A DNA stretch of 64,000 nucleotides, taken from positions 2,604,001-2,668,000 of the forward strand of contig NZ_CP044427.1 in the NCBI RefSeq assembly GCF_008843165.1, read 5' to 3'. This document shows positions 13,250 to 23,851 of this stretch, in pieces. Within the stretch, counting starts at the first letter, position 1, and every line of letters begins with the position of its first letter. The position numbers and the translations under genes were made by a program. The notes under the pieces were generated by a model. That model had not been told where the DNA came from, did no database searches, and worked only from the letters and a program-made list of their open reading frames with translations. This DNA is from Ornithinimicrobium pratense. Its GTDB lineage: Bacteria; Actinomycetota; Actinomycetes; Actinomycetales; Dermatophilaceae.

Positions 13250-14476
13250 ATGGTCCACGTGAGCGAGCACACGCAGAAGACCCGTATCTCCCGCCGGATC
13301 GGCGCGATCGCCGAGTCGGCCACCCTGGCTGTTGACGCCCGAGCCAAGGAGCTCAAGGCGCAGGGCCGGCCGGTGATCGGCTTCGGCGCGGGTGAGCCCG
13401 ACTTTCCGACACCCGACTACATCGTGCAGGCGGCGATCGAGGCGGCCCACAACCCGGTCAACCACCGTTACTCCCCCGCAGGCGGCCTGCCGGACCTCAA
13501 GGCCGCGATCGTCGCCAAGACCGCCCGGGAGTCCGGGTATGACGTGGAGCCGGCCCACGTGCTGGTGACCAATGGCGGCAAGCAGGCGGTCTACAACACC
13601 TTCGCCACCCTGCTCGACCCGGGCGACGAGGTGATCCTGCCCGCGCCGTACTGGACCACCTATCCCGAGGCGATCCGGCTGGCCGGCGGCGAGCCGGTCG
13701 AGGTGTTCGCCGGCAGCGACCAGGGTTACCTGGTGACCGTGGAGCAGCTGGAGGCAGCCCGCACCGAGCGGACCAAGGTCCTGCTCTTCTGCTCCCCCTC
13801 CAACCCGACCGGGGCCGTCTACCCCCCGGAGCAGGTCGAGCAGATCGGCCGCTGGGCACTGGAGCACGGCATCTGGGTGGTCACCGACGAGATCTACGAG
13901 CACCTCGTCTACGACGGTGGGCAGGCACCGTCCGTGCGGTCCGTGGTGCCCGAGCTCGCGGACACCTGCGTGGTGCTCAACGGGGTGGCCAAGACCTATG
14001 CGATGACCGGCTGGCGGGTGGGCTGGATGATCGGCCCCAAGGACGTCATCAAGGCCGCGACCAATCTGCAGAGCCACGCGACCTCCAACGTCGCCAACGT
14101 CTCCCAGCGCGCGGCGATCGCGGCACTGGCGGGCTCGTTGGAGGCCGTGGACACGATGCGGGCGGCGTTCGACCGCCGGCGGGCCACCATGGTCGAGATG
14201 CTGAGCGCCATCGAGGGCGTGCACTGCCCGATGCCGCAGGGTGCGTTCTACGCCTACCCCAACATCGAGGGGGTGCTCGGCCGGACGATCCGCGGCCGCA
14301 CCCCGCAGACCAGCACCGAGCTGGCCGAGATCATTCTCGACGAGGTCGAGGTGGCGGTCGTGCCGGGCGAGGCCTTCGGCCCCTCGGGTTACCTGCGGCT
14401 GTCCTACGCGCTGAGCGACGACGACCTCATCGAGGGCGTCAGCCGGATCCAGACGCTCCTGGCGAAGACCCGCTGA
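13250..14476 (+). CDS. aspC: PLP-dependent aminotransferase, aspartate aminotransferase type
   Basis: Class I fold-type I aminotransferase, 408 aa, probably interconverting aspartate and 2-oxoglutarate with oxaloacetate and glutamate. The substrate region [33 protein letters not shown], the NPTGAVY motif and the PLP Schiff-base lysine in [15 protein letters not shown] are all present. Start ATG at 13250; GTG at 13259 is an alternative. It is divergent from tRNA-Trp, and its upstream space is only about 25 nt beyond the opposing promoter. A strong hairpin separates it from argG. Exact amino-donor preference is inferred from family resemblance. Confidence 0.88.
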   Translation: MVHVSEHTQKTRISRRIGAIAESATLAVDARAKELKAQGRPVIGFGAGEPDFPTPDYIVQAAIEAAHNPVNHRYSPAGGLPDLKAAIVAKTARESGYDVEPAHVLVTNGGKQAVYNTFATLLDPGDEVILPAPYWTTYPEAIRLAGGEPVEVFAGSDQGYLVTVEQLEAARTERTKVLLFCSPSNPTGAVYPPEQVEQIGRWALEHGIWVVTDEIYEHLVYDGGQAPSVRSVVPELADTCVVLNGVAKTYAMTGWRVGWMIGPKDVIKAATNLQSHATSNVANVSQRAAIAALAGSLEAVDTMRAAFDRRRATMVEMLSAIEGVHCPMPQGAFYAYPNIEGVLGRTIRGRTPQTSTELAEIILDEVEVAVVPGEAFGPSGYLRLSYALSDDDLIEGVSRIQTLLAKTR

Positions 14477-14478
14477 CC

Positions 14479-14519
14479 GACCGGACGCGCGCCCCGGCCT
14501 GCGGAGCGCGCGTCCGGTC
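14479..14519. terminator. Bidirectional terminator between aspC and argG
   Basis: Fourteen-bp perfect stem (14479-14492 with 14506-14519), 13-nt loop, lying between the two convergent stop codons and only 2 nt after that of the aminotransferase. Confidence 0.75.
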
Positions 14520-14535
14520 GGGCCGGGAGCTCAGG

Positions 14536-16032
<1,497 letters not shown>

Positions 16033-16090
16033 TCAGCCCGGTAGGAACGGGCGGCGAGCCGCTGCCGCCTGGCGGCGGGCGACGGTCAGG

Positions 16091-16885
16091 TCACGTCTCG
16101 ACGTAGCGTTGTGCGACTTGGCATCGGAAGGGGTCCCCGTCGAAGTAGAGCTCGCGCGGCGACCCCCAGGCACGGCGGGCGTCGCCTGCGACGGCGTCTC
16201 GCACCGCGTCGAAGGAGCGCAGGATCGTGGGGAACTGGACCTCGCCGAACGGCACGTCGACGAAGAACTCCATTCCTTCAGGCTCGATGCCGTCGGCCTT
16301 AGCGCGGTCGACGATGGGCACACGGACTTCGATCGGCCCGTCCGACTCCCAGCTGACCTCGCCGTGGTATACGACGATGAGCGGCTGGCCAGGGTCGAAG
16401 CTCGCTCCGGCGCGTTGGACGAGTGCGGCAGCGGTTCGCTCAATGTGCGAGGGAAGGTCGGCCGCCGTCGTCCGAAGTGTGCGTGAGATGAACGCCCAGG
16501 GCTTCACCAGGCGGCTGCGCACGGTCGGCATGCTCTCCGGCGACTGCTGGTCGGCAGGGGCGCTCGCCAGGTCGTCGAGCAGCGCGACAGCGCGTTCGTG
16601 CGCGCGAGTGATCTCCACCCGGTACGCCTCGATCAGCGCGTGCCGCTGCCCTCCCGTGGCGTCGAGCACCGCGCCGATCTGCTCCAGTGGCATCCCGACG
16701 CGGCGCAACAACGCGATCGTCCGCGCCCGCTCGGCCTGGGCTGGCCGGTAGTAGCGGTAGCCCGTGTAGTCATCGACGAGATCCGGAAGGAGGAGGCCTC
16801 GCCGCTCGTACAGGCGCAGCGCCTTCGGCGAAAGCCAGGTGAGACGGCTGAACTCCCCGATCGATAGCTTGGCGGCCCCGCTCAC
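16091..16885 (-). CDS. MerR-family regulator with GyrI-like effector domain
   Basis: 264 aa. The N-terminal ~70 residues are a MerR winged helix (LSIGEFSRLTWLSPKALRLYERRGLLLPD...YRYY), followed by a dimerisation helix and a C-terminal GyrI-like small-molecule-binding domain (about residues 110-264). BmrR and TipA-type proteins with this layout sense drugs or cationic compounds. The start is GTG at 16885, overlapping the stop of the upstream gene as GTGA, so the pair is translationally coupled. A MerR-type promoter lies upstream of the pair, suggesting autoregulation. Confidence 0.82.
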   Translation of the reverse strand: MSGAAKLSIGEFSRLTWLSPKALRLYERRGLLLPDLVDDYTGYRYYRPAQAERARTIALLRRVGMPLEQIGAVLDATGGQRHALIEAYRVEITRAHERAVALLDDLASAPADQQSPESMPTVRSRLVKPWAFISRTLRTTAADLPSHIERTAAALVQRAGASFDPGQPLIVVYHGEVSWESDGPIEVRVPIVDRAKADGIEPEGMEFFVDVPFGEVQFPTILRSFDAVRDAVAGDARRAWGSPRELYFDGDPFRCQVAQRYVET

Positions 16886-17373
16886 TTCAGCAAGTATGCG
16901 ACTTCGACCGCCCACTTGCTGCGGTCAGGCTCGGTCTGTGGGTCGGTGAGGAACTGCTCGGTGCGCGCTCGCCAGTGGATCCCATCGGCGCGTTCCTCGA
17001 TCGCCAGTTCCAGTCCCTGCACGCTGGCCCACTGCCACATCTCGCCGTGCACCTGCACCAGGACATCCGGACCACCCTCCGGGCGTGCGGTCAGGTAGCG
17101 GCCAGCAGGGATGACGCCGGTTTCGAAGCTCTCCCCGAGCTCGATGCGCGCGGCCACCGGGACCGACACGGTGATGTCCATCGGGTCAGAGACGGTCTGC
17201 ATCCGGTGGTACTGGTAGATCGGTCCGCCCTGGGGAATCCCGCCGGCCGCCGTGAGAGCGGCATAGATCTGCGGGACATAAGCGTTCACCCGACCCCAAT
17301 GAGCCAGCTCGCCGGTCGTGGACACACCCACCCAGGCACGCTCAGCGCGATCTTCGATGGTGAAATCAGTCAT
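16882..17373 (-). CDS. GyrI-like/AraC effector-binding domain protein
   Basis: 163 aa, no DNA-binding domain. The sequence MTDFTIEDRAERAWVGVSTT, GPIYQYHRMQTVSDPMDITVSVPV and a final acidic strand pattern fit a stand-alone GyrI-like (SOUL-type) ligand-binding domain. It overlaps and is coupled to a MerR regulator containing the same kind of domain, so it may buffer or deliver the same ligand. An 8-bp inverted repeat CCATCCGA-CTT-TCGGATGG (17392-17410) lies 19-37 nt before the start. Confidence 0.72.
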   Translation of the reverse strand: MTDFTIEDRAERAWVGVSTTGELAHWGRVNAYVPQIYAALTAAGGIPQGGPIYQYHRMQTVSDPMDITVSVPVAARIELGESFETGVIPAGRYLTARPEGGPDVLVQVHGEMWQWASVQGLELAIEERADGIHWRARTEQFLTDPQTEPDRSKWAVEVAYLLK

Positions 17374-17420
17374 GGATGATCCTCGGGGTCGCCATCCGAC
17401 TTTCGGATGGGCCACACCTG

Positions 17421-17451
17421 ATCACAATGCTTGCCCCAAGGTCAGAGTCAA
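17421..17451 (-). promoter_or_regulatory. MerR-type promoter with 19-bp spacer
   Basis: On the minus strand TTGACT (17451-17446) and TGTGAT (17426-17421) are separated by 19 nt, the over-long spacing that MerR proteins activate by DNA distortion. The spacer contains a dyad CTTG-CCC-CAAG (17430-17440). The position upstream of the effector-domain/MerR gene pair supports autoregulation. The rest of 17452-17563 shows only a short direct repeat CCGTCAGTGA. Confidence 0.6.
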
Positions 17452-17563
17452 CCCCCATCGCGACCTCCGGACACACTGTCCCGCATGCCTGGCCGTCAGT
17501 GAGCCGTCAGTGACCTCCTGACGAGCAACACGTAGGCGTAGAAGCCCTCGCACAGGTTGAGCG

Positions 17564-18271
17564 CTACTCGTCACCGCGGAGCTGGAAGCGCTGCAGGCGC
17601 CACCCGGCCCCGCCGACGCCGGCCACCAGCACGAAGAGTGCCGCCACCACGGCATACCCCAGGCCCATGGCCACGCCCAGGTCCAGCTCCGAGAGTGCCT
17701 CCGCGAGCCGCTGGGTGATCGCCTGGACCGAGACGTAGCGCAGCCCGGTCAGCAACGAAGCCAACGCCCCCTCGAGGATCAGCACGTAGACGAGCCCGGC
17801 GATCATCCCGTGCCGGGTCGCGGCCGAGAACGCGGTGAAGAGGGCGGTGTAGAGCACGGCCCCGATCGCGCCGGCCGCAGCAGAGCCCAGCACCCAGTCG
17901 GCCCCCAGTCCGCCGGCGAGCGCGGCCGCCGCCAGCCCGCCCGCGCTGAGCAGCACCGAGACACCGGCTGCGGTCGCCCACTTGGAGACGGCCACGACAT
18001 ACCGGGAGACGGGGGTGGAGAGCAGGTAGACGACCGAGCCGTCGTCGATCTCGGGGCCGAGCACGCCGTTGGCGGCCAGCAGGGCCACAATCGGCACGAC
18101 GATCCCCAGCCCGATCTCGATGAGGATCGTCTGCCCGCCAACCGGGTCGCCGGTGAGCATCCGCACCACGGCCGCGAGCGCGACCAGGAGCAGGGGCAGC
18201 GCCAGCAGCACCAGGCCTCGGCGCTGGCCGACGAGGGCCTGCAGGGCCAGCCGACTGAGGGTGAGGTTCAT
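17564..18271 (-). CDS. ABC-2 type transporter permease
   Basis: 235-aa polytopic membrane protein with about six hydrophobic segments (for example GLVLLALPLLLVALAAVVRML and ALFVLVAGVGGAGW). The pattern SRLALQALVGQRRGL at the N-terminus and PEIDDGSVVYLLSTPVSR in the first cytoplasmic loop are typical ABC-2 permease features. It overlaps the ATPase upstream by ATGA and is the last gene of the four-gene exporter operon 21087-17564. Substrate unknown. Confidence 0.82.
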   Translation of the reverse strand: MNLTLSRLALQALVGQRRGLVLLALPLLLVALAAVVRMLTGDPVGGQTILIEIGLGIVVPIVALLAANGVLGPEIDDGSVVYLLSTPVSRYVVAVSKWATAAGVSVLLSAGGLAAAALAGGLGADWVLGSAAAGAIGAVLYTALFTAFSAATRHGMIAGLVYVLILEGALASLLTGLRYVSVQAITQRLAEALSELDLGVAMGLGYAVVAALFVLVAGVGGAGWRLQRFQLRGDE

Positions 18272-19191
18272 GACTGCACCAGGTAGGTGAAGACCGACTC
18301 CAGCGACTCGTCGGTGGGGGTGAGGTCGCGCACGGTGATCCCGGCGGAGCGGGCCAGCGTGGGCAGGGCGCGGGCGAAGTCACCCATGTCGGTGACCTCG
18401 ACGTGCACCTCGCTGGTGCCGGTCGGGGTCTCCAGGCTGACGCCGCGCACGCTGGGCTGGCCCATGAGCGCCGCGGCGAGCGCGCGGTCGTCGCTGCTCC
18501 GCACCGTGTAGCGGGTGGGCCGGTCGGTCATCAGCCGTCGGATCGCGCCGAAGTCGCCGCTGGCGGCGTGCCGACCAGAGACGACCACCTCGACGTGCCG
18601 GGCGATGTGTTCGACCTCCTCCAGGATGTGGCTGGAGAAGAGCACCGTGCGGCCCTGCTCGCCCATCCGGGTCAGCAGCTTCATCAGGTGCATCCGCTGC
18701 CGGGGGTCGACCCCGTTGAACGGCTCGTCCAGAAGCAGCACCTGGGGCTCGTGCACCAGCGCGCTGGCGAGCTTGGCCCGCTGACGCATCCCTTTGGAGT
18801 AGGTGCTGATCGTCCGATCCGCGGCGCCCTCGAGGTCGACCTCCTCCAGCGCCCGCTGCGTGGCGGCGCGGGGCTCGGACAGCTTATGCAGCTCGGCGTT
18901 GGCCTGCACGAACTGCCGGCCGGTGAGGTAGGCGAAGCTGACCTCGCGCTCGGGGACCAGCCCGAGCCTGCGATAGACCTCGACGTTGCGCCAGACCCGC
19001 TCACCGTCGAGGGTCATGGTGCCCGCTGAAGGCTCCAGGAAGCCCGACATCAGCGCGATGAGCGTCGACTTCCCGGCCCCGTTGGGTCCGAGCAGGCCGG
19101 TGACCCCAGGGCCGATCCTCATCGACACGTCGTTGACCGCGACCACATTGCCGTACCAGCGGCTGACGGAGTCCAGAACCAGCTCGCTCAC
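18268..19191 (-). CDS. ABC transporter ATP-binding protein
   Basis: 307 aa. Walker A GPNGAGKST, signature segment YSKGMRQRAKLASALVH and Walker B VLLLDEPFNGVDP are all intact, followed by the switch histidine in SSHIL; a ~90-residue C-terminal extension (RYTVRSSDDRALAAALMG...) is typical of ABC-2 exporters. I chose the GTG at 19191 because GAGGAAGG lies eight bases upstream; a GTG at 19215 would overlap the preceding gene further. It pairs with the permease at 17564-18271. Confidence 0.88.
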   Translation of the reverse strand: MSELVLDSVSRWYGNVVAVNDVSMRIGPGVTGLLGPNGAGKSTLIALMSGFLEPSAGTMTLDGERVWRNVEVYRRLGLVPEREVSFAYLTGRQFVQANAELHKLSEPRAATQRALEEVDLEGAADRTISTYSKGMRQRAKLASALVHEPQVLLLDEPFNGVDPRQRMHLMKLLTRMGEQGRTVLFSSHILEEVEHIARHVEVVVSGRHAASGDFGAIRRLMTDRPTRYTVRSSDDRALAAALMGQPSVRGVSLETPTGTSEVHVEVTDMGDFARALPTLARSAGITVRDLTPTDESLESVFTYLVQS

Positions 19192-19204
19192 CGGACCACC
19201 TTCC

Positions 19205-20092
19205 TCATCGGGCACCCCTGTTGCGGTAGCGGCGGACGAGCAGGAGCAGCCCGAGCGCCGCGAGACCCAGGGCGACCAGGAGCATCGCCAGGGCGGTGAG
19301 GCTGTCCTCGGGCGGGGCCTCGAACGCGCTGGGTGCGTCGGCCAGACCGTGCTGGGCGGCGTCCACGAGGACGAACGGCGAGAGCAGCCCCAGCCAGGTG
19401 GCGATGCCTTGCTGCCCCTGCTCGTTGGCCACCTCCTGCAGCACCGCGGTCATGCCGAGCCCGAACAGCAGCACGACGATGGAGCCACCGATCGCGAGGC
19501 CGCGCCGCAGGGTGAGGCTGGAGACCACGGCCCCCACGGTGGCCAGCAGGATGGCCAGCAGCACGGCACCGGCCATTGCCACCAGCCATCGGGGCAGTTC
19601 CTCGGTGAAGTCGGCACCGGCCGCCAGCCCGCCGATGAACATCAGCACCAGCGGGGTGATGACGAAAGCCAAGATCGCCAGCACCAGCGAGGCCCAGCGG
19701 ACCAGCGCGAAGGTGGCCGACCCCAGGGGGCGGGCCAGGTAGAGGCTGATCACCCCCGAGCGCAGGTCCCGGGTGAAGAGCACCGGCGCCTGGGCGGCGA
19801 CGAAGAGGATGACGAAGAAGGAGGTCGTCTGCTGGTAGCCGGCGTAGTCGAGCAGCTCAGAGCTGAACCCGAGGAAGCTGACGATCCCGACCAGCACCAG
19901 GGCCGGCACCAGGGTCATGAACAGCAGCGCGAACGGCAGCACCTTGGCCTTGCCGGAGCGGCCGAAGCCGAACGTGGACAGCGCCCCGTGCCGCAGCAGC
20001 CCGGCGACGATGCCCCACCTGCCCTGGCGCGGGCCGCGGTAGGGGCGATAGCCGATGTCGTGGATGACGCTGCCGCGCCCGTCGGTGGTCAT
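19205..20092 (-). CDS. ABC-2 type transporter permease
   Basis: 295-aa membrane protein. It starts MTTDGRGSVIHDIGYRPYRGPRQGRWGIV, a cytoplasmic segment common to actinobacterial exporters annotated as YhaP/NatB-like permeases, and has about six membrane segments. It overlaps the ATPase gene upstream by ATGA and precedes the second ATPase by 13 nt. Two ATPase/permease pairs in one operon suggest a heteromeric or dual exporter. Substrate unknown. Confidence 0.8.
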   Translation of the reverse strand: MTTDGRGSVIHDIGYRPYRGPRQGRWGIVAGLLRHGALSTFGFGRSGKAKVLPFALLFMTLVPALVLVGIVSFLGFSSELLDYAGYQQTTSFFVILFVAAQAPVLFTRDLRSGVISLYLARPLGSATFALVRWASLVLAILAFVITPLVLMFIGGLAAGADFTEELPRWLVAMAGAVLLAILLATVGAVVSSLTLRRGLAIGGSIVVLLFGLGMTAVLQEVANEQGQQGIATWLGLLSPFVLVDAAQHGLADAPSAFEAPPEDSLTALAMLLVALGLAALGLLLLVRRYRNRGAR

Positions 20093-21087
20093 GGGGCCAC
20101 CTCCTCGCGGAAGACGTCCTCGAGCCTGCCGGTCTCCGGCTGCACCCGCACCAGCCCCAGCCCGAGGTCAGCGGCGGTGTCGCGGACGATGTCGCGCAGC
20201 CGGTCGCGAGCGGCGAGCGCCTCCATCCCGCCCGCGGGCGCCTCGTCCAGCGCATCCGCACCCTGCACCCTCACCGGGTCGATCTCGATCAGGCCTCCGC
20301 GCGGCCGGCAGGACAGGCCCCGGGCTGCCAGCCCCTGGCCCATCCGGGTCTGCGGGTCGGCGCCGTCCGCACCGTGGTCCCCGAGGACCTCGACGAGGAC
20401 CACGCCGGTGTCGCCCAGGAAGGCCTGCGTGGCCTGGGAGCGGAGCAGGTGGCCGCCGTCCAGGACCACCACATGGTCGCTGATCCGCTCCAGCTCTCCC
20501 AGCAGGTGGGAGGTGACCAGGACCGGGATGCCGAAGTCGTGGCCGATCCGGCGCACCAGGGACAGCATGTCGTCGCGGGCCGCAGGGTCCAGTCCGTTGG
20601 TCGGCTCATCGAGCATCACCAGCCGGGGGTCGTGCACGAGCGCCTGCGCAAGCTTGGCGCGCTGCTTCATCCCGGTGGAGTAGCCACCCATGAGGCGGTA
20701 GCGCTCCTCGGCCAGCCCCACGTGCCGGAGCACGTCGGCGGCCCGCTCGCGCGCCGCTGCCGCGGGCAGCCCGGAGACCCGTCCCATGTGCACGACGAAG
20801 TCGATGGCGCGCATGTCGGGGGGCAGGCAGTCGTGCTCGGGCATGTAGCCGACCGCCTCGCGGATCTGCATCCCCTGCGTGCGGATGTCGTGCCCCAGCA
20901 CCTGCGCCCCGCCGGAGGTGGGCGTGAGCAGGCCCAACAGGATCTTGATCAGCGTCGACTTGCCTGCGCCGTTGGCGCCGACCAGACCGGTGACCCCGTC
21001 CCCGATCTCCACGCTCAGGTCGCTGAGCGCAGCGACCTGACCGGCGCCGTAGCGCATCCCGAGCGCCTGTGTCTGGATCACCCCCAC
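20089..21087 (-). CDS. ABC transporter ATP-binding protein
   Basis: 332 aa and first gene of the exporter operon. Walker A GANGAGKST, signature YSTGMKQRAKLAQALVHDP, Walker B LVMLDEPTNGLDP and switch histidine TSHLL are intact; the C-terminal ~110 residues form a variable extension. It is divergent from the adenosine deaminase gene with a 76-nt spacer that probably contains both promoters. The best identification is an ABC-2 exporter ATPase; no substrate clue is visible. Confidence 0.88.
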   Translation of the reverse strand: MGVIQTQALGMRYGAGQVAALSDLSVEIGDGVTGLVGANGAGKSTLIKILLGLLTPTSGGAQVLGHDIRTQGMQIREAVGYMPEHDCLPPDMRAIDFVVHMGRVSGLPAAAARERAADVLRHVGLAEERYRLMGGYSTGMKQRAKLAQALVHDPRLVMLDEPTNGLDPAARDDMLSLVRRIGHDFGIPVLVTSHLLGELERISDHVVVLDGGHLLRSQATQAFLGDTGVVLVEVLGDHGADGADPQTRMGQGLAARGLSCRPRGGLIEIDPVRVQGADALDEAPAGGMEALAARDRLRDIVRDTAADLGLGLVRVQPETGRLEDVFREEVAP

Positions 21088-21163
21088 GGGTCGACTCTAG
21101 CCCCGCCAGGGGCCGGACCGACAGTGGGGTTACCACCCGAACCCCGCCGTCTAAGGTGGGGCC

Positions 21164-22204
21164 ATGCCAGGCCGCACGCGCTCCGTCCACGCGCTGCCGA
21201 AGGCCCACCTGCACCTGCACTTCACCGGGTCGATGCGGGTGCATACCGTGCGGGAGATGGCCGACAAACATGGTCTGCGGCTGCCGCCTGCGCTCACGTC
21301 CCAATGGCCGCCGCAGCTCTCGGCCCGGGACGAGCGCGGCTGGTTCCGCTTCCAACGGCTCTACGACTCCGCCCGCGCCTGCGTCCAGGACGAGGAGGAC
21401 CTGCGCCGCATCGTGCGCGAAGCGGCCGAGGACGACGCCGCCGAGGGCTCGCGCTGGCTGGAGCTGCAGGTGGACCCCACCACCTACGCCCCCTTCGTCG
21501 GGGGGCTGACCCCGGCGACGGAGATCATCCTGGACGAGGCCCGCCTCGCGAGCGGAACGACCGGCACCCAGGTCGCCATCGTCATCGCCGCCAGCCGGAT
21601 GCGACACCCGCTGGAGGCGCGGACCCTGGCGCGGCTGGCCTCCCAGCACGCTGGCTACGGGCCGGGCTCGGTCGTCGGCTTCGGGCTGTCCAACGACGAG
21701 CGCCGCGGGCTGACCAGCGAGTTCGAGGCCGCCTTCCGGATCGCCCGGCGGGCCGGCCTGGCCAGCGTCCCGCACGCCGGGGAGCTGCTCGGCGCGGACC
21801 ATGTGCAAGTTGCCCTGGACCATCTTGATCCGCACCGGCTGGGCCACGGGGTGCGCGCCGTCGACAACCCCGAGGTGCTGCGCCGGGTGGTGGAGAAGGA
21901 CATCACCCTGGAGGTGTGCCCGGGCAGCAACGTCGCCCTCGGCGTCTACCGGACCCTGGCTGACGTCCCGCTCCCCCGGCTGCTGGACGCCGGGGCGAAG
22001 GTGGCGCTCGGTGCCGACGACCCGTTGCTCTTCGGGACCCGTCTGACTGACCAGTACCTCTCAGCCCGGAAGGACCACGGTCTGTCCGACGAGGTGCTGG
22101 CCGACCTGGCCCGGGCCTCGATCGAGGGCTCCCGGGCCCCAGCGGATGTGCGGCGCGAGGTGCTGCAGGGCATCGACGAGTGGCTGACCGCCACGCCCGC
22201 CTGA
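21164..22204 (+). CDS. add: Adenosine deaminase
   Basis: Zn-dependent hydrolase converting adenosine (and deoxyadenosine) to inosine in purine salvage; 346 aa, usual length. Metal ligands His15 and His17 are in KAHLHLHFTGS; the PHAGE motif, the LGHGVRA segment and the VCPGSNVALG and GADDPLLFGT motifs follow in order. It is divergent from the ABC exporter and convergent with murB, so it is probably monocistronic. Related deaminases of other purines share these motifs, so substrate assignment is probable, not proven. Confidence 0.87.
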   Translation: MPGRTRSVHALPKAHLHLHFTGSMRVHTVREMADKHGLRLPPALTSQWPPQLSARDERGWFRFQRLYDSARACVQDEEDLRRIVREAAEDDAAEGSRWLELQVDPTTYAPFVGGLTPATEIILDEARLASGTTGTQVAIVIAASRMRHPLEARTLARLASQHAGYGPGSVVGFGLSNDERRGLTSEFEAAFRIARRAGLASVPHAGELLGADHVQVALDHLDPHRLGHGVRAVDNPEVLRRVVEKDITLEVCPGSNVALGVYRTLADVPLPRLLDAGAKVALGADDPLLFGTRLTDQYLSARKDHGLSDEVLADLARASIEGSRAPADVRREVLQGIDEWLTATPA

Positions 22205-22271
22205 GGAGCGCCGGCGACCGGACCAGCGGCAACGACGTCGGTCGCGCGCTCAGCGTGGCAGCGCCGCCGGC

Positions 22272-23441
22272 TCAGAGCTCGAGGCCGACCAGCACCGGCT
22301 CGTTGACCAGCCGCACGCCGAAGGCCTGCTCCACCCCGTCGCGCACCTCGCGGGCCAGCGCGAGCAGGTCCTCGGCCCGGGCGGGGCCCCGGTTGGTCAG
22401 GGCCAGGGTGTGCTTGGTGGACAGGCCGGCGGGGGCGCCCTCCAGCGTGCGGTAGCCCTTGGTGAAACCGGCCTTGTCGATCAGCCAGGCCGCCGAGGTC
22501 TTGACCTGGGTCTCGTCGGTGGTGGGGAACTGCGGCGGGACCGGTCCGTCGGGGCCGAGCCGGCGCCGGGCCTGCTCGGTGACCTGCTCCATCTGCTCCC
22601 GGGTCAGGATCGGGTTGGTGAAGAACGAGCCGCAGGACCAGGTGTCGTGGTCGTCCGGGTCCAGCACCATGCCGCGCCGGCGGCGTTGCTCCAGCACCGC
22701 CTCCCGGGCCGCGGCAAGCGGCACCCGATCACCGACCTTGACGCCCAGACCCGTCGCGAGGTCGGCATACCCGATCGGTTGGGAGAGCTCGGTGGGCCGC
22801 AGGGAGAAGGTGACGGTGAGCACGACGTGGCGCGGCGTCACCGCCCCGGCCACGGCGTCGGGACCGACCATCGAGTCCTTGAGCACCGAGTGGCGGTAGG
22901 AGAAGCGCAGGTCGCTCGCGAAGAGGGTGCGCACCCGCTGCCCTGCCCGGTCCCAGACCCGGACTGAGGCGATGGTCTGCGCCACCTCCTGGCCGTAGGC
23001 GCCGACGTTCTGGACCGGGGTGGCGCCGGTGGCGCCGGGGATGCCCGACAGCGCCTCGATGCCGGACCAGCCCTGCGCACAGGCGTGGGCGACCAGGTCG
23101 TCCCAGTCCTCCCCCGCCGCCACGGTGGCGCTCACGCCGCCGCAGGCGCTGGCCTGCGGGACCTCGAGGCCGCTGGTGCGGACCAGCACGACCGTCCCGG
23201 GGAAGCCCTCGTCGGCGACCAACAGGTTGGAGCCGCCGCCGACGACGAGCAGCTGCTCTCCCGCCTCGTCCACCTCGCGGACCGCCTCGATCAGCTCGGC
23301 CTCGGTGGTCGCCGTCACCCACCGTCGCGGCGGACCGCCGGCGCGGATGGTGGTGAGCTCGGACAAGGACCGATGTGCGGCAGTACCCGCTCCGGCGGAG
23401 CCGCCACGGGGGGGCACGGCAGAGCCCCTGGTTGACGTCAT
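22272..23441 (-). CDS. murB: UDP-N-acetylmuramate dehydrogenase
   Basis: FAD/NADPH enzyme that reduces UDP-GlcNAc-enolpyruvate to UDP-MurNAc in peptidoglycan synthesis; 389 aa. N-terminal TTIRAGG and VVGGGSNLLVADEGF form the FAD region; SGIEALSGIPGATGATPVQNVGAYGQE and SYRHSVLKD are family hallmarks, and SCGSFFTNP carries the catalytic serine. Start ATG at 23441 overlaps the stop of hadB as ATGA, so translation is coupled to the FAS-II dehydratase genes. An open frame continues upstream but is not family-like. Confidence 0.94.
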   Translation of the reverse strand: MTSTRGSAVPPRGGSAGAGTAAHRSLSELTTIRAGGPPRRWVTATTEAELIEAVREVDEAGEQLLVVGGGSNLLVADEGFPGTVVLVRTSGLEVPQASACGGVSATVAAGEDWDDLVAHACAQGWSGIEALSGIPGATGATPVQNVGAYGQEVAQTIASVRVWDRAGQRVRTLFASDLRFSYRHSVLKDSMVGPDAVAGAVTPRHVVLTVTFSLRPTELSQPIGYADLATGLGVKVGDRVPLAAAREAVLEQRRRRGMVLDPDDHDTWSCGSFFTNPILTREQMEQVTEQARRRLGPDGPVPPQFPTTDETQVKTSAAWLIDKAGFTKGYRTLEGAPAGLSTKHTLALTNRGPARAEDLLALAREVRDGVEQAFGVRLVNEPVLVGLEL

Positions 23442-23851
23442 ACCCGGACCACGGCCTGGCAGCGGCCGAGGACCTTGTCCTCGCCACAGGTGGCCGTGAT
23501 CGCGATCGTCTCGGTGTCGGCGTCCTCGTCCCGCTTGGTCACCGTGCCCTCCACCCGGACCTCGACGGTCTCGCCCTCGGGGACGACGACCATGCCGGTG
23601 AACCTGGTCTGGCAGGACAGCACGCGCCCGGGGTCGCCGCCGACGTAGGCAGTGACGACGTCCAGGGCCGCCCCCATCGTCCACATGCCGTGCGCGATGA
23701 TGTCCGGGAGCCCGACGGAGCGGGCGACGTCGGCGTCCTGGTGGATCGGGTTCTGGTCGCCCGAGGCGTCGGCGTAGGCGACCAACCGGGCCCGGTCGAC
23801 GGTGACGGTGCGGACCAGGGCGGCGGAGTCGGCGGCCGGCGCGCTCATCAA
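23438..23851 (-). CDS. hadB: (3R)-hydroxyacyl-ACP dehydratase subunit HadB
   Basis: Single hot-dog fold, 137 aa. It carries the catalytic R-hydratase motif GDQNPIHQD followed by GLPDIIAHGMW, i.e. the Asp/His pair is in this subunit. In Mycobacterium HadB pairs with HadA in FAS-II; outside mycolate producers the pair probably replaces FabZ in ordinary fatty-acid elongation, which I infer here. The start ATGATG at 23851 overlaps the hadA stop as ATGA; murB overlaps at the other end. Confidence 0.9.
   Translation of the reverse strand: MMSAPAADSAALVRTVTVDRARLVAYADASGDQNPIHQDADVARSVGLPDIIAHGMWTMGAALDVVTAYVGGDPGRVLSCQTRFTGMVVVPEGETVEVRVEGTVTKRDEDADTETIAITATCGEDKVLGRCQAVVRV

Noticed and set aside
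22205..22271. Terminator between add and murB
   Set aside because: Only a 7-bp stem with an 18-nt loop (GCGACCG/CGGTCGC) was found, too weak to report as a feature.
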